NCBI GenBank assembly: GCA_025352915.1
Contig: JANXSA010000353.1
Span: 1 to 11,166 of the forward strand
Reading direction: 5' to 3'
DNA length: 11,166 nucleotides
From: Rhodospirillales bacterium
GTDB taxonomy: Bacteria > Pseudomonadota > Alphaproteobacteria > Acetobacterales > Acetobacteraceae
Below are positions 1 to 7,261 of the stretch, piece after piece (the first letter of the stretch is position 1; every line of letters begins with the position of its first letter). Below the pieces are notes generated by a model. It worked only from the letters and a program-made list of their open reading frames with translations, was not told the DNA's origin and did not search any database. Made by a program: the position numbers and the translations under genes.

Positions 1-2
1 CG

Positions 3-1547
3 CTGCAAATCGTGCCCGTCCTCTCCGATGCCAGCATCACCTCGGTGTCCTACAACGCCACCACCATGTCCGTCCGCCTGGAAGGCCGCGGCTTCATCGA
101 CCAGGCGGGGTCCAGCTACAGCTTCGGCACCACCGTGGTGGAGGATCTCAGTCTCAATGCCGGGCCGGACGTGCAATACGGCAGCGCGCCCACATACGCC
201 GAGAACGGCGCCGTCGTGCTGACCCTGCCGCTCCGCGCCGATGCCTTCGGCCCGATCACCGTGCGCACCGCCGGCGGTACCAGCGCCGCGCTCACCCTCG
301 GCCTCGCCGGCATCACCGCCACCGCCACCACCGGCACCCCCGCCAACGCCGGCGCCGCCTCGGCCAATCCCGGCCAGGACATCACCCTGACCGGCACCGG
401 CCTGTCCACCAGTTCGGCCCTCATCATGCGCTACCGCGAAAGCGGCTCCGGCGAATTGCGCGCCGAACGCCGCACCCCCACCGCCGCCGCGGCGGACGGC
501 ACCTCCGCCACCCTGACGGTGCCCAACTATTACAACGGCGCCTTCACCGTGCAGATGATCGGCAGCGCCGCCCAGCCGCTGCTCCAGATCGTCCCCGTCG
601 TCACCGGCTATGACGTCTCCAGCACCAGCCTGTACCTGCGCGGCGCCGGCTTCGTCGAAGCGGGCACCACCATCACCCTCGCCGGCGCCACCGTGGTCGA
701 CACCTCGCCGGATGGCACCATCGACACCTACTACCAGGCCGTCTCCGACAATACCGGCCTGCGCCTGTACGAGCCGCCGCACGGCCTCGGCCCGCTGAGC
801 GTCACCACCGCCGGCGGCACCTCCGCGCCCTTCGACCTCAACGAACTGACCGTGGTCGCCGGCCGCAACAACCGCGACCTCGCCATCGACCCCGCCACCG
901 GCAATATCTGGGTCGCCGACGACCAGAATCCAGCCAAGCTGCACCGCCTGGACCCCGCCACCGCGGCCGACCTGCAAACCATCGACATCACCGCCGCGGC
1001 CTTCGGGCTCACCTATTTCTACGGTGGCCTCCAGATCGTGCCCGAAGCCTTCATCCTCAACGCCACCAACGTCCCCGCCGGCAGCCTGCTGGTCATCAAC
1101 GCCTACCCGAACCCCGATCGCGTCGTCGCCCTCAACCCCACCACCGGCGCCGTGATCGCAACCCTGCCGCTGTTGGCGAACTACGAAACCAGCGCCGGCC
1201 TCTACGACCCCGGCACCAACCACATCTTCATCCTCGATCGCCGCACCTCGCCGACCAAATTCGTCGAGATCGACCCCGCCACCGGCGCCGAAATCTCCAG
1301 CTTCAACGCCCCGATCAACGCCGGCAACGCCGGCATGGCCATCGACCCGGTGACCGGCAATCTCTGGTATGGCTCCGACCAGTCGACCACCATTTACGAA
1401 ATCACCACCGCCGGCGTCGCCGTGCGCAACGTCTCGCTGGTTGCCCAAGGCGTCGATGAGAACGAAATCGCCGGCCTCGCCTTCGACGCCGCCGGCAAGC
1501 TCTGGATCTCCTCGACCCAAGGCCGCGTCTACCGCGTCACCATCTAA
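3..1547 (+). CDS. C-terminal part of a large repeat protein: Ig/TIG-like domains plus beta-propeller (5' end outside window)
   Basis: The reading frame is open to the left edge, so the true start lies upstream. The GTG at 12 is only the first in-window start-like codon. The first residues (LQIVPV) recur 193 residues later, so the window begins at the end of an earlier repeat. Counting from position 12, residues about 1-95 form an Ig-like block ending FGPITVRTAGGTSA. Residues about 100-193 form a TIG/IPT-like block (PGQDITLTGTGL, then a VPNYYNGAFTVQ strand). Residues about 194-275 repeat the first block (LGPLSVTTAGGTSA). From about 280 to 511 come five propeller-type strands with the pattern IDPATGNIWVADD / IDPVTGNLWYGSD / FDAAGKLWISS, like NHL or SMP-30-type blades. 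There is no membrane anchor, and no RTX or type I secretion signal is visible at the C-terminus (GRVYRVTI). The role is probably extracellular adhesion or scaffolding, but this is inference. Function and substrate are unknown. Confidence 0.8.
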   Translation: MQIVPVLSDASITSVSYNATTMSVRLEGRGFIDQAGSSYSFGTTVVEDLSLNAGPDVQYGSAPTYAENGAVVLTLPLRADAFGPITVRTAGGTSAALTLGLAGITATATTGTPANAGAASANPGQDITLTGTGLSTSSALIMRYRESGSGELRAERRTPTAAAADGTSATLTVPNYYNGAFTVQMIGSAAQPLLQIVPVVTGYDVSSTSLYLRGAGFVEAGTTITLAGATVVDTSPDGTIDTYYQAVSDNTGLRLYEPPHGLGPLSVTTAGGTSAPFDLNELTVVAGRNNRDLAIDPATGNIWVADDQNPAKLHRLDPATAADLQTIDITAAAFGLTYFYGGLQIVPEAFILNATNVPAGSLLVINAYPNPDRVVALNPTTGAVIATLPLLANYETSAGLYDPGTNHIFILDRRTSPTKFVEIDPATGAEISSFNAPINAGNAGMAIDPVTGNLWYGSDQSTTIYEITTAGVAVRNVSLVAQGVDENEIAGLAFDAAGKLWISSTQGRVYRVTI

Positions 1548-1562
1548 CCAACCCCTTCGTCG

Positions 1563-1588
1563 GGTGGAATGCGCTTTGGCATTCCACC
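1563..1588. repeat. Perfect inverted repeat (REP-like hairpin) downstream of the large repeat protein
   Basis: GGTGGAATGC at 1563-1572 pairs perfectly with GCATTCCACC at 1579-1588 around a 6-base loop. It starts 15 bases after the stop codon, so it may act as a transcript 3' end. No T-run follows directly, so it is not a classical intrinsic terminator. Its style (stem of about 10, a GCG-like loop) resembles dispersed REP elements. Confidence 0.7.
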
Positions 1589-1618
1589 ATCCGCAGGATC
1601 AAAGCGAGCAAGCAAGCG

Positions 1619-1655
1619 CTTTTTTTTGAAAAAAGAAGCAAAAACTTCCATCCAT
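1619..1655 (+). repeat. A/T-rich hairpin repeat, copy 1
   Basis: C followed by eight T, a G, six A and a G forms a weak T/A stem (1619-1635). It is followed by AAGCAAAAACTTCCATCCAT. The same order (T-run, A-run, GAAGC, A-run, CTTCATCCAT) occurs at 7212-7252 and, inverted and diverged, at 7262-7300. The low-GC block stands out sharply in an otherwise very GC-rich window. It may act as a 3' processing or termination element. Confidence 0.65.
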
Positions 1656-1666
1656 CAGGACTCGTA

Positions 1667-1694
1667 GGTCGGATAAGCGAAGCGCCATCCGACT
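1667..1694. repeat. REP-type palindrome
   Basis: GTCGGAT at 1668-1674 pairs with ATCCGAC at 1687-1693. A G-T pair extends the stem outward and an inner GCG/CGC (1677-1679 with 1683-1685) closes a small loop. The layout matches widespread proteobacterial REP elements with a GTCGGATAAGCG-type half. It lies about 22 bases upstream of the promoter for the gene at 1753. Confidence 0.7.
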
Positions 1695-1715
1695 CCTCCG
1701 CACCCGCAAAATTCC

Positions 1716-1744
1716 TTGACGCGGATACGGTGGTTATATATAAT
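1716..1744 (+). promoter_or_regulatory. Near-consensus sigma70 promoter for the gene at 1753 (leaderless or nearly so)
   Basis: A -35 hexamer TTGACG (1716-1721) and a perfect -10 TATAAT (1739-1744) are separated by exactly 17 bases. Transcription should begin near 1750-1752, only 0-3 bases before the ATG at 1753. The bases before the ATG (TCTCTAACT) hold no Shine-Dalgarno sequence. The -10 is embedded in the palindrome TTATATATAA (1734-1743). The hexamers and spacing are seen directly. Promoter activity and leaderless translation are inferred. Confidence 0.8.
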
Positions 1745-1752
1745 CTCTAACT

Positions 1753-2340
1753 ATGGAAACACTCGCAACGCTACTCACCGCCGTCCTGAAAGGAATGCGC
1801 CTAGCCCTCGGCCCATACGTCAACGCCGCCCAGACGCCCGTACTCCGCCTCGCCTATGACCGCATCGCCCGCGTCGCCACCCGCTTCCAAGCCCTCTTCA
1901 CCCGCTGGCAGACCAACACCCTGCCCACCCCGCGCACCCGCCCCGCCCAATCCCGCCAGCGCGCGCCCAAACCCTACTTCCCCGCCGGCCACGCCTGGCT
2001 CGCCGGCAGCACCGACCACCACGTCCGCGGCCGCGCCAGCCAACTCGAACACCTCCTCAATCACCCCGATATGCCCGAATTCCTCGCCGCCGCCCCCCAA
2101 GCCGGCCGCATCCTCCGCCCGCTCTGCCACATGCTCGGCATCACCATGCCCGCCACCTTACTTCTCTCCCCTCGCGCTCGGGCGGGAGGAGCCGGAGGGG
2201 GGCTCACGCTACCCCGCCCCCGCCCCCGCCAACCCAACCCCCCCAAACCCAAACTCCCAGCCCTGCTCCCGCTCTACCCCCAGCGCCGCCCCCGCCCGCT
2301 CCCGTTCATGAATTTCAGCAAAAAAACACCCCCCATCTGA
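1753..2340 (+). CDS. Conserved hypothetical protein, Acetobacteraceae-type
   Basis: This 195-residue basic protein has no recognised catalytic motif. Residues 1-50 are a probable helical segment (METLATLLTAVLKGMRLAL, then an LRLAYDRIARVATRFQALF amphipathic helix). Residues 55-72 are a proline/arginine linker. Residues about 75-133 are the conserved-looking core: FPAGHAWLAGS, then ASQLEHLLNHPDMPEFLAAAPQAGRILRPLCHMLGI. I recall short proteins with this core (SQLxHLLxxPEMxxLLAAAPQxGRxLRPLCRMLG) as conserved hypotheticals in Acetobacteraceae, with no known function. From about 137 onward the sequence is low complexity (SPRARAGGAGGG, then proline/arginine-rich) and appears to be translated repeat DNA. 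The ATG at 1753 is chosen because a strong promoter sits immediately before it. There is no RBS. The gene is monocistronic and faces a convergent gene. Confidence 0.75.
   Translation: METLATLLTAVLKGMRLALGPYVNAAQTPVLRLAYDRIARVATRFQALFTRWQTNTLPTPRTRPAQSRQRAPKPYFPAGHAWLAGSTDHHVRGRASQLEHLLNHPDMPEFLAAAPQAGRILRPLCHMLGITMPATLLLSPRARAGGAGGGLTLPRPRPRQPNPPKPKLPALLPLYPQRRPRPLPFMNFSKKTPPI
2161..2202. repeat. G/C-rich repeat-like segment inside the 1753-2340 gene
   Basis: A pyrimidine-rich half (CTTCTCTCCCC) is followed by a purine-rich half (GGGCGGGAGGAGCC, then GGAGGGGGG). Together they form an imperfect hairpin typical of dispersed intergenic elements in high-GC alphaproteobacteria. It encodes residues 137-150 of the hypothetical protein, and everything after it is low-complexity proline-rich coding. 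This suggests the repeat inserted at or before the ancestral stop. Confidence 0.4.
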
Positions 2341-2379
2341 TCAGGCCAATCCGCGTCTAAAATATTCCGATATCGTAAC

Positions 2380-2410
2380 AAAAACCTCACGGCGGCGTTC
2401 CCTCGCCGCC
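2380..2410 (-). terminator. Probable intrinsic terminator of the ELW-repeat secreted protein gene
   Basis: Read on the - strand, GGCGGCG (2410-2404), a 6-base loop and CGCCGCC (2397-2391) form a perfect stem just after the stop codon at 2415. Five T follow at 2384-2380. Six bases (GTGAGG) separate stem and T-run, so termination may be moderate. In the + direction no T-run follows, so it does not obviously serve the 1753-2340 gene. Confidence 0.5.
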
Positions 2411-2414
2411 CGCC

Positions 2415-4907
2415 TCACGCCAGCCGGGTAATATACAGATACTCGCTGCCCTCGACCGTCCCCGTCGTCACCGCCAGATTATTGCGATCGGCAAAACTCA
2501 ACCCGGCAAAGGTAATCGACGCACTGATATTCGTCCCGTCCAGCTTGGCATGCACCGTCAGCCCCTTGAACGGGTCCACCCCGTCGCTCGAATACCACGT
2601 GTCCTTGTTGAACCCATCGGTCGACACGCCATCGATATAACCAAACAACGTCACCTCGTCGCCAACCCCGAACCCGACAATCGAGTCCCACGTCACCCCA
2701 CCCCCGCGCGCATCCAGGAAGAACGTGTCCTGCCCGCTCCCCCCGGTCAGGAAGTTCGACCCGGTGAACGCATCGATCACATTGCGCCCCGAAAATACCG
2801 TGATCGCATCGTTGCCCGAACCGGTCCGAATGAACGCACTCGGCAGCGTCGAGGCGATGTTGACGTTTTCCGGCGTCGGGAAAATGAACTCGTCGGTCAG
2901 CCCGACCACCCCCCCGGTATAGGCATCACCCAGCATGAACCGGTTGGTACCGGTATTGGGAAACGACACGTTGACCAGGTGCTGCACCCCGGTGATACCA
3001 TAGATTTGCGTCGTCCGGTCGCTGAACTGGATCGACTGTACATTGGTGGTGGTATCCACCCCGTCCGGCCCGACCACGACAACATTGAACACCCCCGGCG
3101 TCGGCTCCTCGAAGCGCAACTCCGAGGCCCCGCGAATCCCGGTGAACACCGCGCGGTTGAGCCCGGGCCCGCCATCGATCAGATCGTTGCCGCCAAGCCC
3201 CCGAAGCTGGTCATCACCCCCCCCGCCCAGCAGCACGTTATTGCCGCCATTGCCATCCAGCGTATCGCCGAACCCCGACCCGATCACATTATTCGCACTA
3301 TCCGCTGCCCCCAGCGCAAAAACCACCGAGACCGCCGACGGCGAAAGATCCACCGTCGGAATCGTCAGATTCAGCCCGGCATTGGCAAACGATCCCGCCA
3401 GCCCGGCATTGCCATCCTTGAACAACACCGTCCCGCCCGGTGTCCCGTCGGTCACCCACAATTCCTGCCCGGTCAAACCGTCATCCAACAGGAACAGCGC
3501 GCGCCCGCTATCGACCACCCCGCCGACCGACAGATAGCCAACCAGCGATGGCGCCGACCCCTCCGCCCCCGGCCGCGCATCCAGCAACAGCGTGGTCCCG
3601 ATCGCCGTGCCATCGCTGACCCACAACTCGTTACCGTTGCTGCCATTATCGGCCACGAACACCGCCCGGCTGCCCACCCGCGTCCACGGCCCCGGCAAGC
3701 CATCCCCGCTGCCCGCGTTGATGTCCTTGAACAGCACCGTCCCGCCCGGTGTCCCGTCGGTGGTCCACAACTCGACTCCGCTGACCCCGTCAGCCAACCG
3801 CACCAGCAGCGTATTCGCGCTGGCCACGCCCCCCACCAGCAGCGCCCCCAATATCTCCGGCGCCGAACTTGCCACCCCGCTGCGCGCATCCTTCAGCAGC
3901 ACCGTCCCGACCGCGGTGCCATCACTGACCCAAAGCTCCGTGCCCGCGGCCGCCGTGGTGGCCACGAACACCGCCCGCCCATTCACCGCCGTCCAGGCGC
4001 CCGGGTTGGAACTGGCACTGCCCGGGTCGATATCCTTGAACAGCACCGTGCCCAGCGCCGTCCCATTGGTAACCCACAACTCGTTGCCGCCGGTGATGTC
4101 GTTCAGCGCCACCAGCAGCCGCGTGGTATCCGCCACCCCATTGACCAACAAATATCCCAGTATCTCGGGATCGGACCCCGCCAGCCCGCTGGCCGCATTA
4201 AGCAACAGGCTGGTCGTCGCCCCGGTGCCATCGCTGACCCAAAGCTCGCGCCCGTTGCTGCCGTCATTGGCGCTGAACACCGCATGCCCGTTCACCGAAA
4301 CCCAGGCCGAGGCATCCGAACTGCCGCTACCCGGATTGATGTCCTTCAACTGCGCAGTACCGCCCGGCGTCCCATCGGTGACCCAGACCTCGCGCCCGCT
4401 GCTGCCGTCGTTCAGCGTGAACAACGCGCGGGTTGCATCGGCCACGCCGATAACCTGCAGATACCCCTGGAACACCGGCGTCGAACTTGCCGCCCCGGCA
4501 TTAAGATCCTGCAACAGCACGGTCCCAACCGCGGTGCCGGTGCTGACCCACAACTCGGTGCCGCTGGTGCCATCCGTGGCGGTGAACACGGCGCGCGGGC
4601 CGGCATTCACCCAGGTGGATGCAAACGATCCCCCGCTGCCGGCGTTGATGTCCTTGAACCGCACCGTCCCGGCGGCGGTCCCGTCGGTGACCCAAAGCTC
4701 ATCGCCGTTGGTGCCGTCATTGGCGGTGAACAGCGCCCGCGACGGATCGGCCACGCCATTGACCGCCAGATACCCCAGGATCAGCGGTGCCGAACCGGTG
4801 CCCCCCGCCCGGACATCCTTCAGCAGGAAGGTGCTGGCCGGGGTGCCATAGCTGACCCAAAGCTCATTGCCGCGCCCGGCGCCAATTGCCGTGAAGATCG
4901 TTGCCAT
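2415..4907 (-). CDS. Type I secreted ELWxxDGTxxGT-repeat protein with RTX-type C-terminus
   Basis: The 830-residue product starts at the ATG at 4907, with a purine-rich GGGAAGGA 11 bases upstream. An in-frame ATG at 4958 lacks any SD and adds an unlike 17-residue leader. Ten copies of the ELWxxDGTxxGT motif have their Glu at residues 15, 70, 118, 173, 221, 276, 324, 379, 427 and 482. They alternate exactly 55 and 48 residues apart, giving a 103-residue composite. Residues about 543-580 hold RTX-like glycine/aspartate nonapeptides (GFGDTLDGNGG, then GGGGDDQLRGLGGNDLIDGG) that would bind calcium outside the cell. A second glycine-rich block (GSGNDAITVFSG, then GSNFLTGGSGQDTFFLD, about 693-733) leads into the C-terminal region that usually carries the uncleaved type I secretion signal. 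There is no N-terminal signal peptide, as expected for that route. No catalytic domain is visible, so it is probably a surface or matrix protein. No ABC/HlyD exporter genes lie in the window. Confidence 0.85.
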   Translation of the reverse strand: MATIFTAIGAGRGNELWVSYGTPASTFLLKDVRAGGTGSAPLILGYLAVNGVADPSRALFTANDGTNGDELWVTDGTAAGTVRFKDINAGSGGSFASTWVNAGPRAVFTATDGTSGTELWVSTGTAVGTVLLQDLNAGAASSTPVFQGYLQVIGVADATRALFTLNDGSSGREVWVTDGTPGGTAQLKDINPGSGSSDASAWVSVNGHAVFSANDGSNGRELWVSDGTGATTSLLLNAASGLAGSDPEILGYLLVNGVADTTRLLVALNDITGGNELWVTNGTALGTVLFKDIDPGSASSNPGAWTAVNGRAVFVATTAAAGTELWVSDGTAVGTVLLKDARSGVASSAPEILGALLVGGVASANTLLVRLADGVSGVELWTTDGTPGGTVLFKDINAGSGDGLPGPWTRVGSRAVFVADNGSNGNELWVSDGTAIGTTLLLDARPGAEGSAPSLVGYLSVGGVVDSGRALFLLDDGLTGQELWVTDGTPGGTVLFKDGNAGLAGSFANAGLNLTIPTVDLSPSAVSVVFALGAADSANNVIGSGFGDTLDGNGGNNVLLGGGGDDQLRGLGGNDLIDGGPGLNRAVFTGIRGASELRFEEPTPGVFNVVVVGPDGVDTTTNVQSIQFSDRTTQIYGITGVQHLVNVSFPNTGTNRFMLGDAYTGGVVGLTDEFIFPTPENVNIASTLPSAFIRTGSGNDAITVFSGRNVIDAFTGSNFLTGGSGQDTFFLDARGGGVTWDSIVGFGVGDEVTLFGYIDGVSTDGFNKDTWYSSDGVDPFKGLTVHAKLDGTNISASITFAGLSFADRNNLAVTTGTVEGSEYLYITRLA
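3410..4867 (-). repeat. In-gene tandem array: 309-bp composite repeat (165 + 144 bp)
   Basis: The Glu codons of the ELW motifs lie at 4865, 4700, 4556, 4391 and so on down to 3464 (top base of each codon). The steps alternate exactly 165 and 144 bp, and no indel breaks the phase over about 1.4 kb. The 55-residue half carries a YLxVxGVAD stretch. The 48-residue half carries KDINxGSGxS, then an aromatic WVxVNGRAVF stretch. The array therefore probably arose by duplication of a two-motif unit. Confidence 0.85.
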
Positions 4908-4985
4908 CGGTCGAGTCGTCCTTCCCGAAAACCCGCGGCCGTATGCTGCGGTGGCCACCCGTGCCAGCGACGGGATACCAGCTTA

Positions 4986-5004
4986 GCGGTAACAAGATTA
5001 CCGC
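4986..5004. repeat. Perfect inverted repeat between the oxidoreductase and ELW-repeat genes
   Basis: GCGGTAA (4986-4992) pairs with TTACCGC (4998-5004) across a 5-base loop. It lies 24 bases after the oxidoreductase stop and about 80 bases before the ATG of the ELW-repeat gene, both on the - strand. It could be a weak transcript end or an operator. No T-run follows on the - strand, and no promoter pair with good spacing was found nearby. Confidence 0.45.
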
Positions 5005-5027
5005 CCGCAGCGATGCGAAGTCCAGCG

Positions 5028-6034
5028 TCAGCCCCCGACCCGCACGACCAGTTTTCCGGTATTTCCGCCACGGAACAGCATGCCCAGGCCTTCCGGCGCG
5101 CGTTCCAGCCCGTCGAGGACATGCACCCGGTGGCGCAGCGATCCCTCGGCGATCCGCGCCGACAACCAGGCACGGCCCTGGGCGAAGCGATCGTGGAAAT
5201 CGCTGACGATGAAGCCTTCGATCCGGGCGCGCTTGCCGATCAACTGGCCCATGTTGCGGATGCCATACAGTTCGCTGGCGGCGGTCTGCGAGATGCGGCC
5301 ACAGATCACCACCCGGGCGCGCAGCCGCAGATTGCCCAGCGCGGCATCCAGCATCGCGCCGCCGACGTTGTCATAGAATACGTCCAGGCCACCCGGGCAT
5401 TCCCGCGCCACGGCGGCGGCCAGATCGGGTTCGGCCTTGAGTCGATCGCCGCATGAAACCCGAGTTCCTCGCGCAGCCAGGCGCATTTCGCCGCCCCGCC
5501 GGCAATGCCCACCACGCGGGCCGCCTCGATGCGTGCCACTTGCCCGGCGATCTGCCCGACTCCACCGGCAGCCCCCGAGACCAGCACGGTCTCGCCGGGC
5601 CGCACCTGCCCGACGTCTCGCATGCCGAAATAGGCGGTCAATCCGGTCAGCCCGAGCACACCCAGCCAATCGGTCGGCGAAGCCATGTCGGCGGGGAGCT
5701 TCTCGACCGCCTCGCCGGGCAAAGTGGGGTGGCTCTGCCAGCCGGTGCGGGCATGCACGAGATCGCCGGCGACGAGGCCGGGAACCTTGCTGTCCAGCAC
5801 CCGGGCGATGCCGCTGCTGCGCATGGTCTCGCCGGGCTCGATCCGCTGGACGTAGCCCGGGTTCTCGCTGATCCACACCCGCATGGCGGGATCGACCGAG
5901 ACATACAAAGTCTCCAGCAGCACTTCGCCTTCGCCGGGCGAACGGATCGCTGTCGTCTCCTCGGCGAAATGCTCCGGCCCGGCGATGCCCTCGGGCCGGG
6001 CGCGCAGCACGATGCGGCGATTGGCGTTGCGCAT
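5028..6034 (-). pseudogene. NAD(P)-dependent MDR-family oxidoreductase, disrupted by a frameshift
   Basis: The family reduces alkenals, enones or other alpha,beta-unsaturated carbonyls, or oxidises alcohols, with NAD(P)H (zinc-independent medium-chain dehydrogenase/reductase, YncB/CurA-like). The ATG at 6034 overlaps the upstream stop as TGATG. Residues 1-198 read in one frame: LYVSVDPAMRVWI (43-55), the MDR substrate-domain motif, and the Rossmann loop GAAGGVG (154-160). After GFHAAID (ending at 198) that frame turns to nonsense. The neighbouring frame carries KAEPDLAAAVARECPGG, FYDNVGGAMLD and ends GNTGKLVVRVGG at 5028. Restoring one base near 5439/5440 (GAC TAC AAG in place of GACTCAAG) gives a continuous protein of 335 residues, the normal family length. 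The break is either a real pseudogenising deletion or a sequencing error. The neighbouring acyl-CoA dehydrogenases suggest a shared role in breakdown of an acyl or hydrophobic carbonyl compound. Confidence 0.85.
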
Positions 6035-7173
6035 CAGTAGCCCGACAGGGCGGCGTAACGGTCGCGGTGGAACGCTTCATCCCCGAACGTCGCCTCGGCT
6101 ACCCGGGCGCGCTTGAGGAAGAAGCCGATATCGTGTTCGTCGGTCATGCCGATGCCGCCATGCATCTGGATGCCCTCGTCGCCGGTCAGCCGGAAGGTGG
6201 TGTTGGCCTTGGTCTTGGCCAGGCTGACCAGCAGACTGGCGTCATTGGCATGGCCGTCCAGTGCGTCGAGTGCGGCGGTGATCGCCGAGCGCGTGGCCTC
6301 GACCTCGCAATACATCTGCGCCGCCCGGTGCTTCAGCGCCTGGAAGCTGCCGATCGGCACGCCGAACTGCTTGCGGTCCTTGAGGTACTGCACCGTACGC
6401 TCGAACGCCTCGGCCGAACTGCCGAGCATTTCCGCGGCCAGGCCGGCGCGGGCGCGATCGAGAATGCCATCCAGCAGGTCGGCGCCGCCATCGACCGGAC
6501 CCAGCACCGCCTCGGCGCCGACCGACACGCCGGCCAGGGTGATCCGGGCGGCGTTGCGGCTGTCGACCATGATCGAGCGGCGGCAGGTCACGCCGGCGGC
6601 GCTGCCCGGCACCAGGAACAGGGTGATGCCATTGCGCTCGCGCGGGCCGCCGGAAGTCCGGGCGACAACGATCAGCGTGTCGGCGACATGGCCGTCGAGC
6701 ACGAATTGTTTCGCCCCGTCCAGCACCCAGCCGGCGCCGGATTTCTTCGCCGTGGTGGCGATGCGGTAGGGCGCGTGATGGGCGCCTTCTTCGAGCGCCA
6801 GGGCAAACAGCGCGTCGCCGCCAACCAGGCCGGGGAAGTATTCATTCTTCTGCGCCTCGCTGCCGCCGAGGTCGATGGCGGAAGCGCCGATCAGGGCGGT
6901 CGCCAGCAAGGGCGTGGCGGCCAGGGTGCGGCCGGCGGCTTCCATCACCTGTCCCAGGCCGACATGGCCAAAGCCGGAGCCGCCATGATCCTCGGGCACC
7001 ACGAAGCCGGACCAGCCAAGCTCGGCCATCTCGCGCCAGAGCGGGCGGGAGAAGCCGTCAGGGTCCTGGCTGTCGCGCAGTTTGCGCAGGGACAGGATCG
7101 GGCATTTTTCGCGGAAGAAGTCATGCGCGGTTTCGCGCACCATCTTGGCGTCGGAGGAGAGGATCATGGCCAT
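6034..7173 (-). CDS. Acyl-CoA dehydrogenase family protein (probable non-catalytic or partner subunit)
   Basis: This 379-residue flavoprotein fold has an N-terminal helical domain (1-115, with GFVVPEDHGGSGFG at 56-69), a central beta domain (about 120-225) and a C-terminal helical domain. The C-terminal domain holds the family hallmarks VQYLKDRKQFGVPIGSFQALKH (261-282) and IQMHGGIGMTDEHD (335-348). The family oxidises acyl-CoA to 2-enoyl-CoA using FAD. Two features are unusual for a stand-alone enzyme. The C-terminus (FGDEAFHRDRYAALSGY) lacks the EGTxxIQ motif, and the helix-G base position aligns with an Asp (about 239, LDRARAG). These suggest partnership with the dehydrogenase encoded just upstream, as in heteromeric FadE/ChsE-type steroid side-chain enzymes. 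The SD before 7173 is weak; an in-frame ATG two codons on is possible. The stop overlaps the next ATG by one base. Confidence 0.85.
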   Translation of the reverse strand: MAMILSSDAKMVRETAHDFFREKCPILSLRKLRDSQDPDGFSRPLWREMAELGWSGFVVPEDHGGSGFGHVGLGQVMEAAGRTLAATPLLATALIGASAIDLGGSEAQKNEYFPGLVGGDALFALALEEGAHHAPYRIATTAKKSGAGWVLDGAKQFVLDGHVADTLIVVARTSGGPRERNGITLFLVPGSAAGVTCRRSIMVDSRNAARITLAGVSVGAEAVLGPVDGGADLLDGILDRARAGLAAEMLGSSAEAFERTVQYLKDRKQFGVPIGSFQALKHRAAQMYCEVEATRSAITAALDALDGHANDASLLVSLAKTKANTTFRLTGDEGIQMHGGIGMTDEHDIGFFLKRARVAEATFGDEAFHRDRYAALSGY

Positions 7174-7211
7174 GGTCGTAAAGCCCCAAGGGAGGGAGGG
7201 AGTCAGAAAGT

Positions 7212-7252
7212 CTTCTTTTTGTGAACAAAAAGAAGCAAAAAAACTTCATCCA
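7212..7252 (+). repeat. A/T-rich hairpin repeat, copy 2
   Basis: CTTCTTTTTG (7212-7221) pairs perfectly with CAAAAAGAAG (7226-7235) around TGAA. It is followed by CAAAAAAACTTCATCCAT, the same trailing sequence as copy 1 at 1619-1655. It lies in the 138-bp gap between the two acyl-CoA dehydrogenase genes. Confidence 0.7.
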
Positions 7253-7261
7253 TTTGCCTTG

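Noticed and set aside
3410..4867. CRISPR-like or satellite array
   Set aside because: The regular spacing reflects protein repeats in a continuous reading frame with diverged units, not short identical repeats with unique spacers.
4908..4958. Upstream ATG at 4958 for the ELW-repeat protein
   Set aside because: No Shine-Dalgarno sequence, and the extra 17 residues do not resemble a signal peptide; the ATG at 4907 has GGGAAGGA upstream.
2550..5456. 968-residue + strand open frame antisense to the secreted protein and oxidoreductase genes
   Set aside because: It is rich in Arg/Pro/His with no family motifs, spans two real - strand genes and the gap between them, and follows from the repeated, GC-biased codons of the ELW array. 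I treat it as a shadow, although its length is striking.
6067..7224. 385-residue + strand open frame antisense to the acyl-CoA dehydrogenase at 7173
   Set aside because: No recognisable motifs, while the - strand frame has clear ACAD signatures. It is a GC-bias shadow.
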